Shown: positions 43,610 through 52,067 of the stretch, piece by piece
How positions within the stretch are numbered: position 1 is the first letter of the stretch
How the letters are laid out: each line of letters starts with the position of its first letter
Origin: an uncultured Bacteroidia bacterium
Lineage (GTDB): Bacteria; Bacteroidota; Bacteroidia; Bacteroidales; Prolixibacteraceae
DNA: 64,000 nt
Reading direction: 5' to 3'
NCBI GenBank assembly: GCA_903902325.1
Contig: CAIUUO010000154.1
Coordinates: 1-64,000 of the forward strand
The notes under the pieces: generated by a model
Told to the model about the DNA's origin: nothing
Seen by the model: only the letters and a program-made list of their open reading frames with translations
Databases searched by the model: none
Program-made: the position numbers and the translations under genes

Positions 43610-45169
43610 TCATTTGGAAGGAATTATTTCTATTAACGGAATCTCTTTTTTCCAGGATGGTGGAATCTGAAAAGTTATTTTCATGACTGACTGATATTCT
43701 TCGGTGATCTCGCATTCGTGACTCAATACCCCCTGTTCTGTGATCTTCTCAAGGTTTCTTTTGAGCGTGGATTGTATGCCGAGCTTCATGGATGGGAATT
43801 TCCATGTATCCAGCGTGAAATTACTGTCCGAAAGTTCTTTGGCATAAACATAGATGCTGAAATCATTGCTTTTCTCATTAGCCAGATAAATATACATTCC
43901 GGCATTGGTTACCCTTACATTGGTTTTTCCGTCTCCAGGTACCATCAGCCATTCCGATTCACCTTCCGGATTGTTCCAGTGGATAGTACCTGCCTTGACC
44001 TGATTCCAGATCCGGCGATTGCCCCACAATCCGCCCATCATCCATTCTGAATTGACAATGGCAGTAATGTGTTTAAGCGTGTCGCCTGCCATTTTACTGA
44101 ATACCATTCTGTCGATCTTCTGCCTTGGCGTGAAAACTTTCAATTCGGACATTACTGTTTTGGGAATGGCGAGGCCAAGATGCAAAATCGGTGAGAGGTT
44201 GCTCATTTCTTCCATTTTGGCGCCATTGACAACGGGTAGCGGCGCCAGTTTCCCATCATCCAGTGCAATTGCGATCCAGATACCGGTAATGGAACAGTAT
44301 TTTTTCATATCCATGCCGTAGGATCTGAAATAGGGACCAACCAGGTTTTTAAGTTTTGGATTGTAGTTGGTAGCGATTTCATTCCATAAGGTGGCTTCGA
44401 GTTTAATCCCCATTTCCTTGATTTGCTCAGATGCCAGTTCTCGCCACAATGCCAGTCCAATGAGGGTGACTCCGTAATAGGTTGGTGAGTTGTATTCGCT
44501 GAATGTCTGATGTCGATGCCAGAGATGGGATATTTCGAGGGCTTTTTTCAGACCGGCGGCTTTCAGATCCTCCATTTGAAATGTATTTCCTGCATAGTCC
44601 ATCAGGAAGGCGCTCATGATGGAGATGTTGGTGTAATCGGCTCCGACATTCCTTTTAAGAGCCCCTTTGGCAGCCCGGATTAAACCGGTTCTGATATCTG
44701 CCAGCACGTCGGGAGGTAGAAGATGCTTGTATTCCTGGTAAATGATGATCAGGTCGCAACCTATAAATTCCCTCCAGTTTTGGTCGAGCCTGTCCTTCTC
44801 AACATTCGTTTTCCACAGTCCAAAGTTTTCACTCGCTTCGTCTGTATGCTGATTCTTCAGGATCCACTTTAGTATTTCAACGGCATGGTCCCTGTCTCCC
44901 TGATTGTTTCTGAACAGGAGGGCCTGTGCCAGCCTTGTTTCACTTCGTAAACTTGCCTGACCGGTGAGAATCTGGCTGACTGTTTTCCCTTCCGGGAATG
45001 CAGATGCAATAAAGCCTTCAAACAGTGACAACTCATAACCCGTCAGACTGTGATACGTGTACTTTTTAGAATACAGATCCCAGTTGGCTTCGGGCATGGA
45101 AACAGACCTCAAGCCGGATAGCAGTATGCAAGCCATCATGCAGAAGCCAATGATCGGGGTTTTTCTCAT
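43610..45169 (-). CDS. Unassigned secreted toroid-like protein B; candidate lyase
   Basis: 519 residues from the ATG at 45169, which opens a signal peptide (MRKTPIIGFCMMACILLSG). The ORF is open further upstream to 45331 only because the intergenic repeat at 45173-45296 has no stop in this frame; those 54 residues do not look like protein. Motifs: GADYTNISIMSAFL (YTNI 179-182) and FSEYNSPTYYGVTLIGLAL (EYNSPTY 225-231), the same pair as in the protein at 41668-43593. A C-terminal beta-sandwich follows. Function unknown. Confidence 0.55.
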   Translation of the reverse strand: MRKTPIIGFCMMACILLSGLRSVSMPEANWDLYSKKYTYHSLTGYELSLFEGFIASAFPEGKTVSQILTGQASLRSETRLAQALLFRNNQGDRDHAVEILKWILKNQHTDEASENFGLWKTNVEKDRLDQNWREFIGCDLIIIYQEYKHLLPPDVLADIRTGLIRAAKGALKRNVGADYTNISIMSAFLMDYAGNTFQMEDLKAAGLKKALEISHLWHRHQTFSEYNSPTYYGVTLIGLALWRELASEQIKEMGIKLEATLWNEIATNYNPKLKNLVGPYFRSYGMDMKKYCSITGIWIAIALDDGKLAPLPVVNGAKMEEMSNLSPILHLGLAIPKTVMSELKVFTPRQKIDRMVFSKMAGDTLKHITAIVNSEWMMGGLWGNRRIWNQVKAGTIHWNNPEGESEWLMVPGDGKTNVRVTNAGMYIYLANEKSNDFSIYVYAKELSDSNFTLDTWKFPSMKLGIQSTLKRNLEKITEQGVLSHECEITEEYQSVMKITFQIPPSWKKEIPLIEIIPSK

Positions 45170-45172
45170 TAT

Positions 45173-45296
45173 TTTGACCTCCCCCAACCTCCCGATGAAT
45201 CGGGACAGGCTCTCCAAGGGAGGGGAGTTACGCTCCTGTGATTTATTGACGAGCGAATCTGAAGTCTCCCTTTTGGGGAGATTTAGAGGGGTCAAA
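45173..45296. repeat. MITE-like element with imperfect terminal inverted repeats
   Basis: TTTGACCTCCCCCAACCTCCC at the left end and GGGGAGATTTAGAGGGGTCAAA at the right end are imperfect inverted repeats around a roughly 80-bp core. The right end string is very common in Bacteroidota intergenic regions. It separates two toroid-like genes and extends an ORF artefactually. Confidence 0.75.
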
Positions 45297-45334
45297 TTTA
45301 TGGGATGAATGAATTTATTGTTCTTTTTCATGCC

Positions 45335-47068
45335 TTATTCAATGGTGAATTCAAATTCGCAGGGAGCATAATTGGTGAAATAGAGGCAATCTGCCTGCAA
45401 TTTCGGGAGTGCGCCCCTCAGTTGTACCCATTTGTGCCTGCAAATTCCGGGACCAATTTTGATCGAATCATTCCCGTTTCGGTAGGTCGCAAATTCTCCG
45501 TTTCTTACCAGGAAGGCGTTGCTGATACCCTGTTTGGCATCCACATTTGTCAATTTACCTCCGGAGCGAAATCCCAGTTCCAGGGTCACGGGTAAATTTG
45601 CCGGACCATCCATGGATATTTTAATTGTGGCTTTTCCGTTGTGCTCTGTGATGTAAATTTTTGTTTTAAGGGTTTGAACATTTGACTGTGTCCTTTCCGT
45701 TCTGGAAACTTTTCCCCAGGCTTCTCCCTCTGCGGGTATTTTCTCCTTTGGAAGCGGCTGGTAGTAAGGTCCTTCGATGGTTGAGGAAAGAATATAGGTA
45801 TCGCCATCCTGCTCTAATTTCTGGCTCTGAAATTGTCCCTTGCCAAAAAAGGAGGAGGATAGCCGCACGGCTTCGAGGGCTGCCTTATCCTTGAAAAAGG
45901 TGAAGAAGGTTGTATTGTTGGTGATGATCGACATGTCCGTTTTGTCTTGTCTGATCCTCGTCATGTCGGAGTATTTGAAATCCTTGTGATATTTGGTTGG
46001 TGGAGGAGCCGGATCGGGCAGGACCTGCATGATCGATGCATCTTCCAGGAAATAGGGGAGCATATACAGCAGATCGGTTACCGGAACCGTTTCTTCAATG
46101 TACCGGACCATACCTGCGAACCTGCTATCCTTGTCATGCAAGGCCATGTAGTTGTATGCCAGATAGTAATTGGCCATGTTGCTGACGTGGTATTTATCCT
46201 GCCTGTTGGAGGATTCCGTGGCAATTTCCCCGTTGGAATGGACAAAATAGAACGACATGTCCAGATTCTTTCGGACATCATCGTACAGATATCCGATGTT
46301 CATTCTTTTTGCCATCTCCAGGAGACTTCTGTTGGTGATGGGAGTATAACCCGCAGTGCTCCTTTCGTTGTACTGGCCATCGGGATCGATGTCCACCTTT
46401 TCGGCCAGCCATTGGTTTACCCTTGCCCGATAAACCGTATCCGGGAAAAAGGTATTGATCCAGGCAAGCGCACCCGAAACCACCCACCTGTGGTTGGGTG
46501 TGTGGATACCCCCCACACATAGCGCTCTTCCCGCGCTGAGCAGGTATTTCTTCATGTTGGATGGCAGCTCACCGTACTCCAATTTGTTGTTTTTCAGCAT
46601 AATTGAATAGGCCAGCGCCAGTGGATAAATAGTGAAACCAAGGTCTGGCGTGGAATGGAAGTTGGTGGCTATCAGGTCGATGGTTCCGTCTTCATGTTGC
46701 AGGTTCAGCAATCCCCTGGAGGCAAGGCTCATCCGCTGGAGGATCTCCTTCGATTTGTAGAATTTTGAGTCGGGCGAAACATAGGCACACATCAGGTTCT
46801 GAATGAACTGCGCCGTACCCATTGGGGTGACCACACTGTCGCCGTCAAAAACGGCTCCGTAATATTGGCTCTCTTTGGCAATCCACTGGTTGTTCAGTGA
46901 ACCGGGAATTCCGTTGTCGTTCAGTTTGACCAGCTCGGAAAGCAGTTCCTTCTTGTTGTAGGGAGTTCCAATTCCGAATACATTGGTCAGGCAGAAAACC
47001 AATACAAGACAAAAACCAAAATTGAAAATTGATGGTCTGCTCTTGTTTATATGTTTTATAATTTTCAT
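45335..47068 (-). CDS. Unassigned secreted toroid-like protein C, PL8-like motifs
   Basis: 577 residues; signal peptide about residues 1-32. I cannot place it in a named family. Motifs resemble those of PL8/PL12/PL21-type toroid lyases: HTPNHRWVVSGALAW (TPNHRW 190-195) and DPDGQYNERSTAGYTPITNRS (DGQYNERS 230-237, Tyr241). In PL8 enzymes the comparable pair is an Asn-Arg site and a DGSF...Y site. A beta-sheet domain follows (about 360-577, IKISMDGPANLPVTLELGFR). It is the most upstream toroid gene of this group and the most convincing lyase candidate. Substrate unknown. Confidence 0.6.
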   Translation of the reverse strand: MKIIKHINKSRPSIFNFGFCLVLVFCLTNVFGIGTPYNKKELLSELVKLNDNGIPGSLNNQWIAKESQYYGAVFDGDSVVTPMGTAQFIQNLMCAYVSPDSKFYKSKEILQRMSLASRGLLNLQHEDGTIDLIATNFHSTPDLGFTIYPLALAYSIMLKNNKLEYGELPSNMKKYLLSAGRALCVGGIHTPNHRWVVSGALAWINTFFPDTVYRARVNQWLAEKVDIDPDGQYNERSTAGYTPITNRSLLEMAKRMNIGYLYDDVRKNLDMSFYFVHSNGEIATESSNRQDKYHVSNMANYYLAYNYMALHDKDSRFAGMVRYIEETVPVTDLLYMLPYFLEDASIMQVLPDPAPPPTKYHKDFKYSDMTRIRQDKTDMSIITNNTTFFTFFKDKAALEAVRLSSSFFGKGQFQSQKLEQDGDTYILSSTIEGPYYQPLPKEKIPAEGEAWGKVSRTERTQSNVQTLKTKIYITEHNGKATIKISMDGPANLPVTLELGFRSGGKLTNVDAKQGISNAFLVRNGEFATYRNGNDSIKIGPGICRHKWVQLRGALPKLQADCLYFTNYAPCEFEFTIE

Positions 47069-47100
47069 TGCAGGATGATTAAGTAAAGAAATTTGGCAAA

Positions 47101-47203
47101 AACTCCTTTGAGTCCTTCGTGCATTCCTTTGTGTCCATTGTGGTTAAATCCATTAATCTTACCACAAAGGTCACGAAGGGTCACTCAAAGGACACAAAGG
47201 GTG
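47101..47203. repeat. Long palindromic repeat, outward orientation (copy 5)
   Basis: CCTTTGTGTCCATTGTGGTTAA is followed by a short loop and TTACCACAAAGGTCACGAAGG, so the arms meet head to head instead of at the outside, with CCTTTGAGTCCTTCGTG pairing to CACTCAAAGGACACAAAGG. It fills the gap between the GH105 gene and toroid protein C. Confidence 0.8.
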
Positions 47204-47206
47204 CTG

Positions 47207-48346
47207 CTATTTAATTTTTAGTTTTTCATATTCAAGATAAAACATGATGTAGGAACCGATGGCATAATTCACCCCTTCCCTGGTTTTTCTTCCGAAATAG
47301 TAGGCTTTGTCGCCGATGCAGGTTCCTTCGCAAACCTGCGTCGGAATCAGGTATTTCCTGTCGGTCTTCGTGGCATGTTTCTGAAGTCCTGCGTATGCTT
47401 TTTCGACGACAGGCAGAAATGTCTTTTGCTTCAGGACCTTTTTTTCCAGACCGATTGTGATTCCGTAAGCAAACATGGCGCTGCAGGAACTTTCGATGAA
47501 ATTGGCCGGATCGTTGGGATAGATAGGTAACTGGAACCAGAGACCTGTTTTCTTATCCTGCAATTTCGGCAGGTTTTTGGTGATTTCCTTCAGTTCGGTG
47601 GCAAATACCCTGAAATACAACGACTTTTCAGGAACAGTATTCAGTGCGTCGGCCAAGGCCATCACCACCCATCCGTTTCCACGTCCCCAGAATTCGATGC
47701 TGGTGCGCTGAGGAGTCATTTGAGCCCAGCCGAACTGGCAGCACCGATCCTTGTAATCGTCGTTGTCATCATCGTATCCATGTACCCAGAGTCCCCATTT
47801 TTTATCCTCCAGTTTTTCCTTGTGAAGGAAATATTGCTTCTGAAACTCCTTGAGGTATTTCTCATCGCCCGTGTACCTGTACATTTCCAGGAAGAACATG
47901 CTGATCATGTAGATGGTATCGTCCCACATCTCGACGGTTTCGGTACGGTGGGAGACTCCGCCTGCCCTGGTACGGGGAGTTGTCAGGTAGTCGGCATATA
48001 TCTTGTTGGCCATTTCAACGTACCTGGGATCTCCTGTTATTTTTGCCAGGAAAGCCATGCCATGCCCGGAAGCCACCGCATTGGGATGCATGCCGTTTGC
48101 ATCCTTCAGCGTTAAGTCCATGGATGTCCGGATGTAATCCAGATAGACCTTCTTCTCAGCTTCAGGTTTTGAGTTGTACAGGTGAACCATCGAATTCAGC
48201 ATGGTAGCCTGTCCCCAGTCCCACTTGTACTGGGCAGAAGGCATGAACACTTCCCGTCCGTACACATCCAGCGAGTCGATGCGGGTTTGGGCGTATGTAT
48301 TCCCTATAAAAAGGAATAAGCATAAAATGGTAATTATTTTTCTCAT
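47207..48346 (-). CDS. GH105/GH88 family unsaturated uronyl hydrolase
   Basis: 379-residue exported enzyme (signal MRKIITILCLFLFIGNTYAQ; ATG at 48346 rather than the TTG at 48355). Conserved GH105 signature WDDTIYMISMFFLEMY and EFWGRGNGWVVMALADAL are present, along with the entry GGVSHRTETVEMWDD. It takes 4,5-unsaturated uronic acid from the ends of oligosaccharides produced by lyases. It differs in detail from the GH105 at 6450-7526, so the two may serve different linkages. It starts 1 bp after the Gfo/Idh/MocA stop codon and is thus co-translated with it. Confidence 0.9.
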   Translation of the reverse strand: MRKIITILCLFLFIGNTYAQTRIDSLDVYGREVFMPSAQYKWDWGQATMLNSMVHLYNSKPEAEKKVYLDYIRTSMDLTLKDANGMHPNAVASGHGMAFLAKITGDPRYVEMANKIYADYLTTPRTRAGGVSHRTETVEMWDDTIYMISMFFLEMYRYTGDEKYLKEFQKQYFLHKEKLEDKKWGLWVHGYDDDNDDYKDRCCQFGWAQMTPQRTSIEFWGRGNGWVVMALADALNTVPEKSLYFRVFATELKEITKNLPKLQDKKTGLWFQLPIYPNDPANFIESSCSAMFAYGITIGLEKKVLKQKTFLPVVEKAYAGLQKHATKTDRKYLIPTQVCEGTCIGDKAYYFGRKTREGVNYAIGSYIMFYLEYEKLKIK

Positions 48347-48347
48347 A

Positions 48348-49724
48348 TCACACAAGATTTTCTCTGTATATAGTTGCCCATGGCTCTCGCATCTTTCTGG
48401 AAAGCATACTGTTGGCTAAGTCGTTGCCAATAAACTTCTCGGCTACCGGATCCCAGTCGAGATCTTGTTGCAGTTTCATGGCGATATTGCCCAGGTGTGA
48501 CATGGTAATGGAGCGATGGCCGATTTCAGCCGGCGCAATCGTCTCCTTCCTTGAAATCACGCAATCAATAAAATTCCGGAAATGGCTGTCGCTTTTGTAG
48601 AGATGAATCTCTGAATCTGCGATTACAGAATCTTTTAGGTTTTCGGGGAAAAACTGATAGCTTGTCTTGCCACGGTTGACCCATGCCCAGCCTTTGGTGC
48701 CGCGGAATGTTACACCTCCCCGGAGTTGGTTCGAGATGATCAGTTTCACACCGTTGGCATAAAGGCATTCAAAATAGTACTCAGTTGCTGTATTCCAGAC
48801 TGGATGAACCGCCCATTGGGCCTTGGAATTCTGAATTCTGACGGGTCCAGTGCGTTCGGTATCCATTCCCCATTGTGCGATGTCCGGATGATGTCCGCCC
48901 CAGTCGGTCACTTGCCCGCCGGAATAATCTAACACCCAGCGAAAGTTGACGTGGGTGCGTGCTGGGCAGTAAGGTGCGTCGGGTGCGGGCCCGAGCCATG
49001 TGTTGTAATCGAATCCGGCCGGAACAGGTATCGACTCTGTCTGATTTCCCGTTCTGCCGTAATCCGGGGTACCGGATGGAAGGCCGCATTCAACGGTTTG
49101 CAATTTCCCGAGGCGGCCGTTTCTGACAAGTTCGCATACCCGCCTGAAATTCTCATCAGAGCGTTGCTGGCTGCCTGTCTGGAAAATCACTCCATATTTC
49201 TTCACCGCATTGACCATTGCTCTTCCTTCCGGGATGGTCAGTGCAAGAGGTTTCTGGCAATAAATGTCTTTTTTGGCTCGTGCGGCCATCAGGACAGGAA
49301 TCGAGTGCCAATGGTCGGGCACTACCACTTCCACGGCATCAATTTCCTTGTTGGCAATCACCTCCCTGAAATCTTCGAATCCACGGCAGGAATTGTATTT
49401 TTTCCCGTAAAGCTGGGAGTAGGTATCATTGACCAGGTTAATGCCAACCTCCCGGCCACCAGGCTTCCCATCCCAGTAACCGGTACTTTGCTTGTTGACA
49501 TCGCAGACACCGACGATCTGAACCCTTTTGTCGGTGATGAAATCCCTGATATCATTCATGGCCTGGTTCCCGGAACCAATGAAGGCAAGGTTGATCCGGT
49601 CGGAAGGGGAGACATGACCGTTTTTTCCGCGGGCACAGGCCGAAATAATGGTCGGGACGGCAATCGCAGTGGCAACTGTGACAGAAGTTCGTTGAATAAA
49701 GTTTCGTCTGTTTATGTCCTTCAT
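48348..49724 (-). CDS. Gfo/Idh/MocA family oxidoreductase, Tat-exported
   Basis: 458-residue sugar oxidoreductase. Tat signal RRNFIQ (about 6-11) and a hydrophobic stretch with ISAC suggest an exported lipoprotein. GSGNQA gives the nucleotide-binding turn, YCQKPLALT replaces the usual EKP with QKP but keeps the Lys, and DWGGHHPDIAQWG is the conserved substrate-side segment. It is more similar in layout to 1541-2854 than to 3152-4498. It lies just upstream of a GH105 gene (1-bp gap), suggesting that it works on a monosaccharide released from the polymer. Substrate unknown. Confidence 0.92.
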   Translation of the reverse strand: MKDINRRNFIQRTSVTVATAIAVPTIISACARGKNGHVSPSDRINLAFIGSGNQAMNDIRDFITDKRVQIVGVCDVNKQSTGYWDGKPGGREVGINLVNDTYSQLYGKKYNSCRGFEDFREVIANKEIDAVEVVVPDHWHSIPVLMAARAKKDIYCQKPLALTIPEGRAMVNAVKKYGVIFQTGSQQRSDENFRRVCELVRNGRLGKLQTVECGLPSGTPDYGRTGNQTESIPVPAGFDYNTWLGPAPDAPYCPARTHVNFRWVLDYSGGQVTDWGGHHPDIAQWGMDTERTGPVRIQNSKAQWAVHPVWNTATEYYFECLYANGVKLIISNQLRGGVTFRGTKGWAWVNRGKTSYQFFPENLKDSVIADSEIHLYKSDSHFRNFIDCVISRKETIAPAEIGHRSITMSHLGNIAMKLQQDLDWDPVAEKFIGNDLANSMLSRKMREPWATIYRENLV

Positions 49725-49768
49725 TTGTAATAGATATGTTATTGATTCTACTCCGAAATTTCTTTTTC

Positions 49769-49865
49769 TGCCACCAAGTCACGAAGGCACTAAGGCTTCA
49801 CAAAGAACCAGTAATCAAATACTTAAATCTTTGTGATACCTTAGTGACTTTGTGTCTTGGTGGCA
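49769..49865. repeat. Long palindromic repeat, CACTAAGG variant (copy 6)
   Basis: TGCCACCAAGTCACGAAGGCACTAAGG pairs with CCTTAGTGACTTTGTGTCTTGGTGGCA. The right arm overlaps the last seven codons (ATKTQSH) of the GH27 gene at 49841, so the C-terminus of that protein comes from the repeat. Confidence 0.82.
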
Positions 49866-52006
49866 TTCTTTATTTCTTTGTTTGAGGACTGATCCATCCT
49901 GATCATCACCACCCCGTGATGCCTTATTTCTGTTTTGAATGAGCCTTCAAATTCACCCAGATCCTTTTGCCTCCAGAGATCCCGGATCTTGCATTTGCCA
50001 CTCAACCCGACTTGGGCAAAATCAAGTTGAAAAGTTTTCGGCGTCTCATCTCCCCAATGGAAATAGGACTGTGGTGTTTTGCCAAAATCATCCGTATAGA
50101 AAAGTCCGACTGCCAGGGAACCGTCTTCCATCGGTTTGGCCCAAACCTGAACTCCGTCCCGGTCTTCCAAAAGTCTGGCTGGTTTTCCAAGGGGATCCTG
50201 ATTTACTTCGATGACCTCATCGTTGGTGAGCAAATTCAGGGTAAAATCATCAATTTGTTCGATCGGGCAACCAATCAGCAAAGGGGCTGCCAAAAGGCTG
50301 AAGATGCTTACGTGGCTGTATTGCTCGTCAGGGGTCAGTTTGGTTGGATGCAAGGCCGAAGGACCCATGCTTACATTGCCCAGGATCATCATATCCGGAT
50401 CATTCCAATGTCCCGGTCCGGCGAACGGCGCCCATTTATCGATCGTAAAAGCCAGGGAATAGAGGCTGGGCCAACTGTCCCTGATGTCTGGTCCTGTTCG
50501 CCATGCGTTGGTTAACCGGGCCCACTCCGCAGCCTTCTCAAAAGGAGCATTGTTGGAGATGCTGAAAACTACATCCCTGCCAGATTTTTTCAAGGCATCC
50601 GACATGCGTTCGGTTGAGTTGACATCGATTCTCCAGTCGTATTTCAGGAAGTCAAAACCCCATTCGGCCATTTGACGGGCATCATTTGTTTCAAAACGGT
50701 ATTTCCCTGTCGGACCGGAGGAAATCCTGTTTTTCTTGATCGGTTCATGTTTTTCCCCTCCCTTTTCAAAATCAGAGGAACCTCCGACATAACCGGCATA
50801 GCTGTAAACAGCGGGTGTTGAATAAATTCCTGCTTTCAATCCGAGTGAATGAATGTAATCTACCATCTCCTTGATTTTCGGAAACTTTTCGTTGGGTTGC
50901 AAGGCAATCGGTTTACCACCCCTAATTCCTTGCCAGGAATCATCGATGTTGATGTAGCTCCACCCGTGATTAATCAGACCCTTGTTCACCATTGCCTCCG
51001 CCGATGCAATTACATTCTCCCTGTTAAGCTTTTCCCCCCATGAATTCCATCCGTTCCATCCGATTGGAGGGGTGAGGGATATGGTATCCCCGATGCTTAT
51101 TTTTAGCGTTCGGACTGCTTCTCCCAACTCATTCTTTGCCCTGAGTGTGGCGTGATAGATTCCCCGTTTGCTTACCTTGCCTGTTATAATTCCCGTTTTG
51201 GAATCCAGAATGAGCCCTTTTGGAAGATTTTCAGCAGAAAACTGCATCGGGCGTATCCCGGTAGTGGAAATGGTATATAAAAATGGATTTCCCGGCGTTG
51301 CACCAAAGATTTTCGGTGAATTTATCCGGGGAGTTTGCGGCGCTTCGGGAGTCAGTATCGGTTTCTCGTTTGAATTTGGAATGAGCTTCGGAACACTGTC
51401 GGGAACCATCTCAAATTTCGCGTTGGCCCAGTCGCAATAGGTCATTTTGTTTTTCAATCCGCCGATATCATCCGTAACCAGAAGACCCAGTCGCTTGATA
51501 CCTTCCAGATTCAAGTCAATTTTTTTTGCAGAATCACCGACCTTCATAGCACCGCTTTCGAACAACACTTTCCTGTCGCCAACCACGTAGAATTTGATCG
51601 GAATATCCTTGTTAGCCTTGTCATCCGCCCCGACTTCGGCCGTGAAGCGCCGGGCATTTCCTTCCAGGTTAAACGCGAACACTGCGGTGGTAATCGATCC
51701 AAATCCCCTGTTGAAACGTACACCACCGATCCGGATGGTATCAGAGGCATAGGTTCCCTTCACCTTGACCGGGCGAATTCCTTCCGAAAACGAGACCATG
51801 CTGAGATCATCCACCCAGACAGTAGAGACTTTTTCTGCACATGATCCGAGGACAAACCAGCAAGTCAAAAATGTCAACAACTTAGATATTCCAATAAAGG
51901 TTTCACGCAGAGGGCGCAAAGAAGAATCGCAAAGGAGCGCAAAGTTAAGTTTGCTAATCTTTGCGTCTTTCTTTGCGGGCTTTGCGTGAACTTTTTTTGT
52001 TTTCAT
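49841..52006 (-). CDS. GH27 alpha-galactosidase with NPCBM and Ig-like domains (copy 1)
   Basis: Secreted 721-residue enzyme. After an odd N-terminus come an NPCBM-like galactose-binding domain (about 60-205), a putative Ig domain (about 225-315; PGNPFLYTI, GIITGKVSKRG) and the GH27 barrel (TPPIGWNGWNSWG, WSYINIDDSWQG, FDFLKYDWRID with the nucleophile Asp, and RTGPDIRDSW with the acid/base Asp). It cleaves terminal alpha-galactose or alpha-N-acetylgalactosamine. Codons 6-37 coincide with a long palindrome; without it MKTKK joins IGISKLLTFLTCWFVLGSC, a normal lipoprotein signal. The start is kept at the ATG 52006, with TTG at 51880 as a weak alternative. The last seven residues are also repeat-derived. 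It is a tandem paralogue of 52068-54071. Confidence 0.9.
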   Translation of the reverse strand: MKTKKVHAKPAKKDAKISKLNFALLCDSSLRPLRETFIGISKLLTFLTCWFVLGSCAEKVSTVWVDDLSMVSFSEGIRPVKVKGTYASDTIRIGGVRFNRGFGSITTAVFAFNLEGNARRFTAEVGADDKANKDIPIKFYVVGDRKVLFESGAMKVGDSAKKIDLNLEGIKRLGLLVTDDIGGLKNKMTYCDWANAKFEMVPDSVPKLIPNSNEKPILTPEAPQTPRINSPKIFGATPGNPFLYTISTTGIRPMQFSAENLPKGLILDSKTGIITGKVSKRGIYHATLRAKNELGEAVRTLKISIGDTISLTPPIGWNGWNSWGEKLNRENVIASAEAMVNKGLINHGWSYINIDDSWQGIRGGKPIALQPNEKFPKIKEMVDYIHSLGLKAGIYSTPAVYSYAGYVGGSSDFEKGGEKHEPIKKNRISSGPTGKYRFETNDARQMAEWGFDFLKYDWRIDVNSTERMSDALKKSGRDVVFSISNNAPFEKAAEWARLTNAWRTGPDIRDSWPSLYSLAFTIDKWAPFAGPGHWNDPDMMILGNVSMGPSALHPTKLTPDEQYSHVSIFSLLAAPLLIGCPIEQIDDFTLNLLTNDEVIEVNQDPLGKPARLLEDRDGVQVWAKPMEDGSLAVGLFYTDDFGKTPQSYFHWGDETPKTFQLDFAQVGLSGKCKIRDLWRQKDLGEFEGSFKTEIRHHGVVMIRMDQSSNKEIKNATKTQSH
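51896..51993. repeat. Long palindromic repeat inside the GH27 signal region (copy 7)
   Basis: TTTCACGCAGAGGGCGCAAAG at one end pairs with CTTTGCGGGCTTTGCGTGAA at the other. In the GH27 frame it is open for exactly 32 codons, preserving frame. It belongs to the CGCAAAG subfamily. Confidence 0.85.
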
Positions 52007-52067
52007 TTAGGTGCTTTATTTATTTAATCTGATATTTTATTGTGTTTACGTACTAATATACAGAACA

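Noticed and set aside
45170-45331. N-terminal extension of the toroid-like gene to 45331
   Set aside because: It is the in-frame translation of the MITE-like repeat; a good signal peptide starts at the ATG 45169.
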